Origin: Anthonomus grandis grandis
Lineage: Eukaryota; Arthropoda; Insecta; Coleoptera; Curculionidae
Assembly: GCF_022605725.1 (NCBI RefSeq)
Contig: NC_065547.1
Coordinates: 9,899,167-9,963,166 of the forward strand
DNA: 64,000 bases
Direction: 5' to 3'
The notes under the pieces were generated by a model. It had not been told where the DNA came from. It did not search any database and saw only the letters and a list, made by a program, of their open reading frames with translations. Position numbers and translations under genes: made by a program. Positions 44,041 to 54,540 of this stretch are shown piece by piece; position 1 is the first letter of the stretch; each line of letters begins with the position of its first letter.

Positions 44041-46150
44041 ACGTAAAACGGGGTTACTTTGCACTGAGCAGGGAAACTTTGCACCGAACATGTAAAATTA
44101 TATTTTCTGTAATCCTCCTCATAATTTTGTTCAGATATTTCTGCTACCTCTAGAACACATAGGCAACATCGCAATACGTCACCAACACGCGCGCAAATAT
44201 CCTCTTGGTCTCCAGTTGTTTATCAGCAACCGTTCGAATATTAACCTAGAAATTCTATGATTTTCTGGCTTTGCAAAATCATACTGTGCAGAAAGTCCCA
44301 GAGTACAAAAATTGGTAAGTACACGTCTAAAGGCTTATACTATAACCGACTGCGATTTGTAGTTGTTAAAATAACTTGTTTAAACAAGGATAGCAATAAA
44401 AAAAAAACATTGTTTACATGTGCACTTATCACGCGGAATTGGGGATACTTGCACCACTTGAGCGGTCACGTCCAAACTATTTTCATTGGCAAGAGTAAAA
44501 GTTAAATGGGTAAATGGTTTTCAGAAAATGCCCAGACATTATAAAAGGAAACTGGGATCTCGCAGATATGCAGACTACTCAGAAGAAGATTTGAAGGCAT
44601 GTTTGTCAGCAATACAAGATGGCATGATCACAAGAGTTGCCGCTGAATCCTTTAACATTCCAAGGAGAACTATTTTTTACAAATAAACAGGAACACACGC
44701 TAGAAAACCTGGATACCCATCAATATTCTCTTATGAAGAGGAAAGATGTTTCGTACAATGCATTCATAGCCTTAGTGATTCAGGTTTTCCTGTTACTGGA
44801 ATGGAATTGCGACAAATAATCAAGAGTTATTTAAATCGCAAAGGAAAAAAAATAACTCGTTTTTGGGATAACACTCTAGGTATCGATTGGTTCAAATCAT
44901 TTTTAACTCGTCATAAGGACCTTACTGCAAGGATAGCCTTAAACTTAAAAAGAAGTAGAGTAGCACTCAATGCAAATCAAATGACTGAATACATAGAAAA
45001 TCTAAAACAAACATTAACTGGTGTAGAGCCGCATGCTATTTTTAATTATGACGAGACAAACTTAACCGATGACCCGGGTCAAAAAAATGTATTAACTAAA
45101 CGTGGTGTTAAGTATCCCGAACGAATTTGTAATTCCTCAAAGAGTAGCATTTCTCTTATGATTTGTGGAAATGCAGCTGGTGAGCTTCTACCTCCTTGAG
45201 TGGTGTACAAATCCAAGCATTTGTCGGACACCTGGACTGAAAATGGTCCCCCTGGTACGCGTTATGCAAATACTGCATCTGGTTGGTTCGAATCACAGAC
45301 ATTTGCAAATTGGTTCAGCACTCTCCTATTGCCCAGGTTTAAAAAAATTCAGGGAAAGAAGGTCGTTTTAGGAGACAATTTGTCTTCTCATATTAATGAT
45401 GAAGTCCTCGATTTATGTCGAAGACACGACATGTCGCAATATTTGCCGCTATGAAAAGAGCCTGGAGAGACATTTTATCTCAATATAAGGAAACTCATGT
45501 AGAGAGTAGATCAAATGTACTTGAGAAACAGCATTCTCCAATGCTTTTACGATCATTAATGGAAAAAATTCAAAAGAATAGCGCTGAAATATTAAAGTCG
45601 GGATTTAGGAAATGCGGTATCGTCCCTTGCGATGTAACACTGCTCTTGGAGCGGTTAACAACAACTAAGCAATCTAATACGACAACTGCTAGCGACACAA
45701 ATAAATCAAGTTCGTCGGATATCGAAAACACTTTCATTAAGTATTTAGAAGATTAAAGACAGGAAGCCACACAGTTTAAGCCACGTAGGAAGAAGAAAAT
45801 GACGGTTGCAGCAGGATACAGTATTGCCCCTTTTGAAATTAGTTTAACAGATCTAACTGGAGCATCTATATCCACACCTCTTCAAGCTGTTGAACTAGAA
45901 ATCGTAGATGATTCAGAGGAGGACATTGTTTTGGACGACCACTTTCCATTAGGCAGGGATTCATCAGATGATGAAATAAATGAGATGCAAGAGATGGAAG
46001 AAGAAAAAGAATTTAATGAAAAACTCGTCTCAGGTTCTCTTGGAACAACTATTGTCAAAAAAGTCAAAAATTCTGGATTAGATGATGTTAAAAAGTTGTT
46101 GGTGAGTACGTTTTATTTTCCTATGAAGATCATTTTTACCCTGGAGTGAT
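44041..46150 (+). mobile_element. pogo-type DNA transposon, damaged
   Basis: A transposase gene (44528-46149) is preceded by a leader in which GGGGTTACTTTGCACTG, GGGAAACTTTGCACCG and GGGGATACTTGCACCAC (44053, 44072, 44440) repeat a subterminal motif. TTTTCAG just before the ATG looks like a 3' splice site, and GGTGAGT near 46100 looks like a donor. The right end was not found, and the CCAGG field resumes right after 46150, so the 3' end is probably truncated. Confidence 0.75.
44528..46149 (+). pseudogene. pogo-family transposase, third catalytic residue deleted
   Basis: Starts MPRHYKRKLGSRRYADYSEE. The N-terminal psq/CENP-B-like helix-turn-helix is KACLSAIQDGMITRVAAESF, NIPRRTIFYK. One frame, broken only by TAA at 44684 and TGA at 45197, continues through TGTHARKPGYPS and GIDWFKSFLTRHKDLTAR (second DNA-binding part). 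Then come IFNYDETNLTDDPG (first Asp) and VVLGDNLSSHIND (second Asp). At about 45440 a deletion removes the block that should carry the third Asp (QPLD) and shifts frame. Coding resumes at MKRAWRDIL and runs, with one stop at 45754, into an acidic tail (VDDSEEDIVLDDHFPLGRDS). It cannot be active. Confidence 0.88.
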
Positions 46151-46520
46151 AACAGCAATAGAAAACATAGTTTATGCATTTTACGTGTTTCATATAGTTC
46201 CAAAGATGTCATAGTCTTCCATGTTTTCCAAATACTTAATGTAATTCTTAGATATTGAAACTTTTTTTCTGCCTTCCATTATTTTATATGATTTCCCAGT
46301 CTTTTCAATTTCAGGCTCATTTTCAATTTCAAAAGCAACATTTAAAATTAACTTTTCCGTTTTTCAGACATTCGCAAGCATTTTAAATTTCTTCCAGGCA
46401 TTTTAGGTGGTCGCATTCCACGCATTAAAGTATTTTCTTGTTTTAGTTCACGCACTTATTAAAAAACTATTTTTTCCAGCCTTTTTATGATCATTCATTT
46501 CTCATTGGAATTTTTTCCGG
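46151..46520. repeat. Degenerate CCAGG repeat field, part 4
   Basis: TTTCAATTTCAGGCTCATTTTCAA and TTTCTTCCAGGCATTTTAGG units continue the field after the pogo element. They are in the form and strand of 36.7-37.4 kb. Confidence 0.7.
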
Positions 46521-47689
46521 TTGCTGTTCCAACTTTGTACCTTATGGATAGCCTTTAACGTTAAATATTATGCACATATCCATATATATATCAAAACTTA
46601 TCCAGATAGCACAATATAATTTCAGATAATAACGCATAAACCCAATTTTCAGAACAATTTCAACTACCAGTATGTAGAATTTACAGATGGATAGCGATCG
46701 GGAATTTCCTGCTGGCATATCCGATTGGGTATGAAATGCTAATGCGAATTGATGAATCCCCTAAATCCATATTGGTCACGCTGTATTATATCCGTATGTG
46801 TGCCCATGGGGAATTCTTAGTCTGCCGTTAATATTGCGCGTAAAAGTGATTTATGGACGAGCCTTTTGGATAGAAACAAATCAAGGCAATACAGTGTGTC
46901 TCAAACCGTTGATTAAGTTGTTCATGGTACGCCTTAATAAAAAAAACCTATTAATGGGTTTATCCTATATTTGTTTCCTCATATATAACAAGAATCAAAA
47001 GCGACAAAAAAACCCCTGATAAAGCCCTCTCTGCTGAAAATAGAGGGAGGTGGATATTTTGATAAGTAATTGGCGATTTCGTTTATTAAGTTACGCAAAG
47101 TCGGCTAATAAAGTGCCCTTCCCGACATCCCCGAAAGTTAATTCGATTTGAGGTTATTTTTTGGCAATGGGATCGGAAGATTACAAAGCGAGGGGTGAAT
47201 AATAATCTCAGATGGAGATGGAAAAATAACGAATTAAATGTTATTTTTAATCATTTTTCTTCGTTAAGTATGTTGCTGATTGAACATCCCCCGACTTTAA
47301 TATTCATATTCTTGTATAAAATATCTTTATAAAGCTTATTTCCTTTTCCCTTTCCTTAAATATTTTTAATTACAGTTATATTGGAATAAATTGCTTTAAA
47401 ATTAGTATTTGCTTACTGTATTAAGTATAATAGAAAGAAATAAGTTAATACCCGTACTGTAATAAGATTCTCTCATGTTGTTTCTGACTTTAACTAGCTT
47501 AGACAATATTCATGATTGCGGGTAATTTTTGAGGTAATTACATTTTTACTTTAATTCGATTAAACCGCTTGAAAAAGAATTTTAGATTTACTTTTACTAA
47601 GGCTACCCTGGCCTTCACCATGCATCTTGGACCCTGCACCAAGGATCCTGGAAAAAAAGAGATAAAGTCCTGGTAGGGATTCTAATTCA
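46521..47689. other. No gene recognised
   Basis: A 73-codon frame at 46798-47019 has no motif. 47040-47220 (AAAGTCGGCTAATAAAGTGC, TTCGATTTGAGG) is of mixed composition and repeat-free, possibly unique DNA. Confidence 0.3.
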
Positions 47690-48293
47690 AAAGCCTTCTG
47701 ACTTTGTTCAAGTACCTGAAAGACTTAGATAGAAAGATATTTAGATATTCTTCCAGGAAAATAAAATTTAACTGCCTAAGAGAATATATTTATTTCTTCC
47801 AAGTCTTCTTGGTACTTCAGGTCACTTAACAGGTTCATAGATAGGCCCCTTTATATTCAACTGCATGAAAAAACATATCGGTTTCCAGGTACTTCAATTC
47901 AACTTTAATTCTGCTCATAGAGAGTAACAGTTTTTATGCTTCTGCCTGGAAGAATATTTCAATTTCTTTCAGGTATTTAAATTAGTTCAATACACTCCTA
48001 GAGAGCAATAGCTTCTAATTCAACTGCCTGGAAGAATAACTTCATTTCCGTTTGGTCTTCCAGATATTTAAATTCAACTTCCAGGTATATGAATTGATTC
48101 AATTAACTCTTAGAAGGCAATAGGTTTTAACTCACCTGTCTGGAAGAATATTTTGATTATTTTAAGGTGTTTTAGTTTATTGAATATCATAGAGAGCAAA
48201 GAACATTTAAGTGTCTTCGAGGCTTTCCAGGTATTTAAATTTAATCAACAAAAGCAATATCTCCTAATTTATGTATTTCTATATATCTATCTA

Positions 48294-48325
<32 letters not shown>

Positions 48326-48422
48326 GAAGTTAGAAGAAGTTAAATTTAATAATAAGAAATTAGAAGCTATTGCTCTCTATGAGCTTGTTGAGTAAACTAA
48401 AAAACCTGGAATAAATTGAAAT

Positions 48423-48468
<46 letters not shown>

Positions 48469-48764
48469 ATATATATATCAACAACTAGTTTATAGTTTTC
48501 TAGTTTTTAGTAAACTAAAAAACCTGGAATAAATTGAAATATATATATATATATAGAATATTTCAATTTATTCCAGGTTTTTTAGTTTACTCAACAAGCT
48601 CATAGAGAGCAATAGCTTCTAATTCATTCGCATGGAAGAATATTTTAGCTTCTTCCGGGTCTTTCAATTCAACTTCCAGTACATCATTATGATTTGAAAC
48701 GTATTGTATATAACTTTTGCAATCACTCATGTGCTGGCATGTCTCGACAATGGTTATATGAAAC
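47690..48764. repeat. CCAGG repeat field, third form, with hairpins
   Basis: Units of about 85-110 bp: CTCATAGAGAGCAATAGCTTC, TAATTCAACTGCCTGGAAGA, ATATTTCAATTTCTTCCAGG, TATTTAAATTCA. Many contain an internal stem, for example CCTGGAAGAA (47945-47954) against TTCTTTCAGG (47964-47973) around nine bases. A (TC)n(TA)n run lies at 48286-48325. Confidence 0.8.
48358..48624. repeat. Perfect 69-bp inverted repeat around TA tracts
   Basis: 48358-48426 and 48556-48624 are exact inverse copies (AATTAGAAGCTATTGCTCTC through GAAATATTC), extended by TATATA. The 129-bp centre holds (TA)n and a further direct partial copy of the arm (AGTAAACTAAAAAACCTGGA near 48510). Confidence 0.9.
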
Positions 48765-50868
48765 AGAAAAAAAAATTCACCGGGAACAAAAGGTCGAATC
48801 GCCACTACATAGAAATCAGCATGCCTACATGAAAGGGAAGTCGACGGAAACGGCACTTCACTCTGTAGTGAGCAAAGCTGAAAAAGCAATAAAGAACAAG
48901 GAAATAGCACTTGCTCTTTTCTTTGACACTATCTGCCAAGCCCTCCTGACTAGGGGCACTCCGGCTCATCTTGTCAGGTGGGTCAAAACGGCGCTGGAAG
49001 ACCGGAAGTATCAGTGCTATACTGGGAGATTGTCGTGTCGAAATCAGGGTGAAAGGTGGCTGCCCGCAAGGCATTTGCCTTTCGCCACACCCTTGGTGCC
49101 TAGTGATGGACAGTCTCCTCAGGCAGCTAGAACTTGAAGGATTCTATGCATAGGCATACGCGGACGACGGACTAGTGATGGTCACGGGTAAATTCGTGAA
49201 CACAGTCTGTGAGCGAATGTAAATCGCGTGCAGGATAGTGGAACAGTGGTGTCGGGAGACAGGGCTGTCGGTCAACCCCGAAAAGACCGAGCTCATTCTC
49301 TTTAATAAGAGGCGGAATTTGACAGGCTTTAAACCTCCCATTATGTATCAGACTCGCCTAACTTTGAGGCAGCAGATCAAATACTTGGGAGTCATTTTAG
49401 ACAGCAAGCTCACGTTTAAAACTCACGTAGAGCAGGCAGCAAATAAGGCAATGGCCCTAATATGGCTATTACGGCGAACAATAGGTACAAGATGGGGTCT
49501 TAAATCCTATGTTCTCCAGTGGCTTTATACCGCAGTCATACGACCGAGGATCTCGTACGGATCCGTGGTATGGCGGCCAGCCATATTGAAGGTCACCAAC
49601 GCCCAAAAGCCGACCATACTGCAAAGACTGGTCTGCTTGGGAATAACTGGAGCTACTAGAACATTACCTGCGGCACCACTTAATATTCTTCTAGGGCTAC
49701 CGGACCTCCCAGTCTGGATTGAGAGGGAGGCCATGGCGGCGTATAAGAGGATGAGAGATAGCGGAGAGTGGCGCAAAGTTCACTTAGGACAAGGCCATAT
49801 GACGATTGCTCTCAGGATGTGTAAGAACATACCAATTCTGACATCCAGATGCACTACAGAAAGTGGCAAACTAAGGTTAAAGAAGGAGTTTCAAGTCGAA
49901 ATCCCGATAAGGGAAGAATGGTCGGCGAACCAAGTTAAAGAGCCAAGTGGTTTCCATGCCTTGTACACAGATGGAACATGGATAAAATGCACCATTTCAG
50001 CCGGAGCCGGAGTGTACAGAATGAAAACGAACACAGGGGAATCCTTCCCGCTAGGGAAACACACCACAGTTTTTCAAGCGGAGGTGTTTGCTATACCCGA
50101 AGTAGCGAACAAACGAGAGGTATTGAAAGGTGACGGGGGTACTCCGATAGTCAAGCTGCCCTCAAGGCGCTAGTCCAGGAATGCAGAGACGCATTGGAAA
50201 GGCTTGCAGCACACAAGGCAGTGAGACTGAGGTCGGTCCCAGGATACCAAGGTGTTGAGGGTAATGAGCGGGCCGACGAACTGGCAAGACAAGGTTCCGT
50301 TAACCCCTTCGTAGGCCCCGTACATTGTCTCGGTCTTAGCAAAAAACAAATCTCCCAGGCACTTAATAATTGGGCCTGGGAAAAAACAAGGAAGAATTGG
50401 AGAAGGACAGAAGGATGTAGACAGGCTAAGGAAATGATACCAGACCATGACGGCTCTAAAGCAAGGCGACTGCGAGCAATTGCTAACAAAGACCCGACAA
50501 AGTATCAAAGACTTGGTGGGAATCCTGACCGGGCGGGCACAACAGTCTAAACAGGTATCTACACCTTCTTGGTATAAGAGAAAACCCACTCTGTCTGAAT
50601 TGCGGTACAGGGGAGGAAACTTCATTCCACATACTAGGTATCTGTTATAGGTGGAGTCGCCTAAGAAGGAAAATTTTCGGAGCAACGACACTCCAGCGGA
50701 GATTTTAAAGATGTTAAAGATCTGGACTGGGACAACGTGCAAGCCTTTAGTAAAAGGACGGGCCGACTTAGTGATTCTGGGGTTGGCGAAAAGGGACTGC
50801 TCAGGCCTACTTGCCGAGCTCTAGCTCCCCTACTCTTACTACTACTACTACTACTACTTCTTCTAGGT
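48765..50868 (+). mobile_element. Non-LTR element with RT and RNase H (I/Loa/R1-type), 5'-truncated
   Basis: Decayed RT then RNase H on the plus strand, a Cys-rich C-terminal stretch near 50600 (SELRYRGGNFIPHTRY in one frame, LCLNCGTGEE in another), and a (CTA)n tail at 50833-50862. RNase H in ORF2 marks the I/Loa/R1 groups. It is clearly less AT-rich than the repeat field around it. Its left flank (48598-48800) is matched by 51850-52066. Confidence 0.8.
48830..50620 (+). pseudogene. ORF2: reverse transcriptase plus RNase H, frameshifted
   Basis: The early part is fragmentary (STETALHSVVSKAEKAIKNK). Then VKGGCPQGICLSPHPWCLVM (motif B) and YADDGLVMV (catalytic YADD) follow. A long open stretch, 49238-50173, holds EQWCRETGLSVNPEKTELIL, IKYLGVILDSKLTFKTHVEQ and AVIRPRISYGSVVWRPAILK. 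Then comes RNase H: HALYTDGTW (catalytic Asp), GAGVYRMKT and TVFQAEVFAI (catalytic Glu). After a frameshift, SVPGYQGVEGNERADELARQ ends RNase H with its last Asp. Motif A (catalytic Asp) falls in a deleted part near 48935 (LFFDTICQALL). It is dead but only moderately decayed. Confidence 0.85.
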
Positions 50869-50869
50869 C

Positions 50870-53800
50870 TTCCAGGTAATTTACTTCAACTTCCAGGTTT
50901 TGCCTTCTATTTTAATAGAAAAGGACACCACCCAAAGAATGTACAAATAGTATGTGATAGAAATTTATTAATATTAAATGTATATTCTAATTTTGAAGGA
51001 TGGCTTTATTTGCAGAAACTCAGTTATTAGGCCTAGTGCAGAATTATGAAAGCGATAACAGAAACAGTTCGCTAATTGTGGTGGTGATAGTGGGTACCCC
51101 CAGAAATCATGGTTGATGACACCAAAAAGAGGTACACCTCATGATGCACTTTCACTATATTTCCAGGAAAAGAGTCTTTAGGTATTACCCACATAAAGCA
51201 GGCCAGATAGTGAATGCATTATGAGTTCTACATAAAATATGCATAAGAGCAAATATTGGAGTTAAAGAAGATATGGAAATAGAAAGGGAAGATGATTATG
51301 ACAGGTGTTCCAGGTTTTTGAATTTATTCATTAGGAACTTGGAAGAATATTTCAATTTTCTCCAGATATTTAAATTCACTTAACAAATTCATTGAGAACA
51401 ATAGATGCTAATTCAACTACCTAGAATAATATTTTAATTTCTTACAGATATTTGAATTCACTCAACAGACTTATAAGGAATAACTACCTCGAATTGAACT
51501 GCTTGGAAGAATATTTCCATTCATTTAATAGGCTTATGAAAAGCAATAACTCTAATTCAACTGCCTTTCGATTACTTCCAGATGTTTCAGTTCATTTAAT
51601 AGAGTCATAAACAGCAAAGAATATTTTAGTTTCTTCTAGGTCTTCAAAATAATTCAATTCAACTTCCAAGTATATGAATTAATTTAATTACTTTATAGGA
51701 GGTAATAGGTTTTGATTCAACTGCCTGGAAGAATATTTTTACTACTCCAGTTCATTTAACAGACTCGTAGAGAGCAAAGAATATTTGAGTTTCTTTTAGG
51801 CCTTCCAGTTAATTTAACTTAACTTCCAGTTCTTCCAGGTATTTAAATTTAATCAACTCTCGACTCATAGAGAGCCACAGCTCCTAATTTATTCACTTGG
51901 AACAATGTTTCAGTTTCTTCCAGGTCTTTCAATTCAATTTCCAGTAGATCACTATAATTTCAAATATACTGTATATAACTTTTGCAATCACTTATGTACT
52001 AGCATGTCTCGAATTTTGGTTATATGAAATAGAAGAAAAAATCGATCGGGTTCAAAAAGTGAAATCGAAGTTGGATCGAAGTGCTTTAAGTACTCGATTC
52101 ATGGATTAAAAACTTTTTTCTAAGACTAAATGTATTTCTTTGAAGACACTTAACGAACTGCTCGTATGAAAGTGTCTTGCTATGTCCATAAAAATTCGGT
52201 TGGATAAACTCCAAATAATTGTAATGTTGTCATTTTTGATTATAATTATCATTTTCCCTATCTCATCCTCTAATATCTCTAAGACTATTTCTGCAGAGTA
52301 GATTCAACAGTTTTTCTTTAGATTCACAAGTGCTTAGCGGTAATTTATGGTAACTAAATTTATCATGTATATAAGTTTACTTAATAAGCTCATAGAGAGT
52401 CACAGCTTTTAATTTAATTGACTATAAGAATATGTAAATTTCTTCTAGGTATTTGCATTTAGTCAACAAGCTTTTTCAGAGCAATATCTTCTAATTTAAC
52501 TACTTGGACAAAATCTTTCTGTTTCTAAGTTCCCAATATTGGCAGCAGAAAAACAACAAAAAAAATAGATTTTATAGATGCTTTTCAGTTTTCTAGAACC
52601 ATAGGTTGTATTGAACCTATTGCCATATTAGAGCCAGCTCAAAGCAAAGGCAAAGGACATACTCAGAAAATTTACAATTAATATGACTTATTAATATTAA
52701 ATGTATATTCCAATTTTGAAGGTGTAGGTGTTTATTTGTAGAAACTGAGCTATCAGGTACTACCTAAAGTAGAATTATGAAACAGGTAATACAAACATTT
52801 GGATAATTAATGATAGTGGATGCCCTCAGGAGGTAGGTAAGAGGCACACCTCATGATGAACATTCACTGTATTTCCAGTTAAAGGGCCTTAAGGTATATC
52901 GCCCACATGAAGGCCAGGTAGTCAATGCAGCATGTGTATAATATGTGTATAAGAGCAAATATTGGGGTTAAAGAAGATATGGAAATAAAAAGAGAAGATA
53001 AATAGGATAGGTGATTCGGGTTTTTAAATTTATTCCGATTATTTCCAGGTTCATTCAACGGACTCATAGAAGGCACAAAATATTTTAGATTGTTCTAGAT
53101 CTTTCAAGTATTTAAAGTGTTATTCCAAGTATTCACTCATAAAAAATAAGTTTTGAATCAAATGCTTAGAAGAATATTTTAATTTTTTTCAGATATTTTA
53201 ATTCATTCAACATAGAGACTCATAGAGAGCAATAGCTTCTAATTCAACTACCTGGAAAAAGATTATAGCTTCTTTTAGGTCTTCCAGGTTAACTCACCTT
53301 CCAAGTCTTTCATATATACATAAGTTGATTCAATAGCTCATATAAAAAACTCATAGAAAGTAACAGGTTTTAATTCAAATGCCTGTAAGAGTATTTCAAT
53401 TTTTTGGAGGTATTTAAATTCATTTAACAGACTCATGCAAATCAATAACACGTAATTCAACCACTTGAAAGAATATTTTGACTTTCTCTAGGGCTTCCAG
53501 GTATTTCAATTCAACTTCCAGGTCTAGGCATATGAATAGATTCAACAAACACATAGAAAGTAACAGGATTTAATTCAATTTCCTGTAAGAATATTTCAAT
53601 TTTCTCCAGATATTTGAATTCATTAAACAGACTCGTGGAAATCAATAGCTCCTAGTTCAACTGTTTGAAAGAATATTTTAGTTTATTTGAATCCATTTAA
53701 CAGGCTCATAAATAATGAAAGCTGCCAATGCAGCGGCCTGGAAGAATATTTTAGTTTCTTGATATTTTAATTCAACTTCCAGGTCTTAAGGTTTTAATTC

Positions 53801-54540
53801 AACTGCCTGAAAGAATATTTTAGTTTTTCTAAATATTCCAGGTATTTCAGTTTAACTTCCACAGCTACCAGGCATATGAATTGATTCAATAAGCTCATAG
53901 AAAGTAACAAGACCTAATTCAATTTCCTGTAAGAATATTTTAAATTTGTCCATGTATTTCAAACAAAGCAATAATTTCTGGTTAAATTGTCTGGAGGAAT
54001 ATTAAGTTTCTTCTATGTCTTCCAAGTGTTTCAATTCAACTTCTAGGTATTCTAAGTATATGAAGTGATTCAATAAGCCTATAGAAAGTAATAGGCTTTA
54101 ATCCAACTATTCGCAAAAGTATTTTGATTACTTCCAGGTATTTAAATTCATTTAACAATAGCTTCTAATGCAACAGCCCTGCAAAATATTTTAGTTTCTT
54201 CTAGATCTTTTATTTTAGTTAAACTTCCAGGTCTTCTAGTTATTTGAATTGATTTAATAAGTCCATAGAAAGTATCAGGTTTTAATTTAACTGCCTGTAA
54301 AAATATTTCAATTTTTTTCAGGTATTTCAATTAATTCAACAGTCTCCATGAGAGCAATAGCTCCTAATTCAATTCTGAAACAAAATTTTAGTTTTTTCTA
54401 GGTCTTCCAGGTATTTCAATTTAACTTTCAGATCTTTCAATTATATGAATTGATTCAATAAGCTCATAGAAAGTAACAGATTTGAATTCAACTGTTTGGA
54501 AAAATATCAAAATTTTCTTTAGACAACCAGATGACAGAAA
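50870..54540. repeat. CCAGG repeat field, third form, continued
   Basis: Dozens of units as at 47.7-48.7 kb, for example 51420-51620, 51700-51850, 53160-53330 and 53460-54500. The word CAGGTATTT follows a pyrimidine run at least seven times here (near 51833, 53499, 53839, 54134, 54319 and 54408, among others). No coding seen. Confidence 0.8.
50935..53050. repeat. Direct duplication flanking the non-LTR insertion
   Basis: 50935-51340 matches 52680-53050 (TTATTAATATTAAATGTATA, AGAGCAAATATTGG, GTTAAAGAAGATATGGAAAT). Upstream, 48598-48800 matches 51850-52066 (TATAACTTTTGCAATCACT, TAGCATGTCTCGA). A larger unit was tandemly duplicated; one copy now has the non-LTR element where the other has about 570 bp of other sequence. 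Confidence 0.8.

Noticed and set aside
45165..45371. Alternative-frame proteins in the pogo gene
   Set aside because: Shadow frames of the transposase; the main frame has continuous homology.
48427..48470. Long TA tract as a telomere- or centromere-like signal
   Set aside because: It is an ordinary TA microsatellite in the palindrome centre; no higher-order array.
50170..50742. 190-codon minus-strand frame
   Set aside because: Antisense to the RNase H end of the non-LTR ORF2; no motif in that direction.
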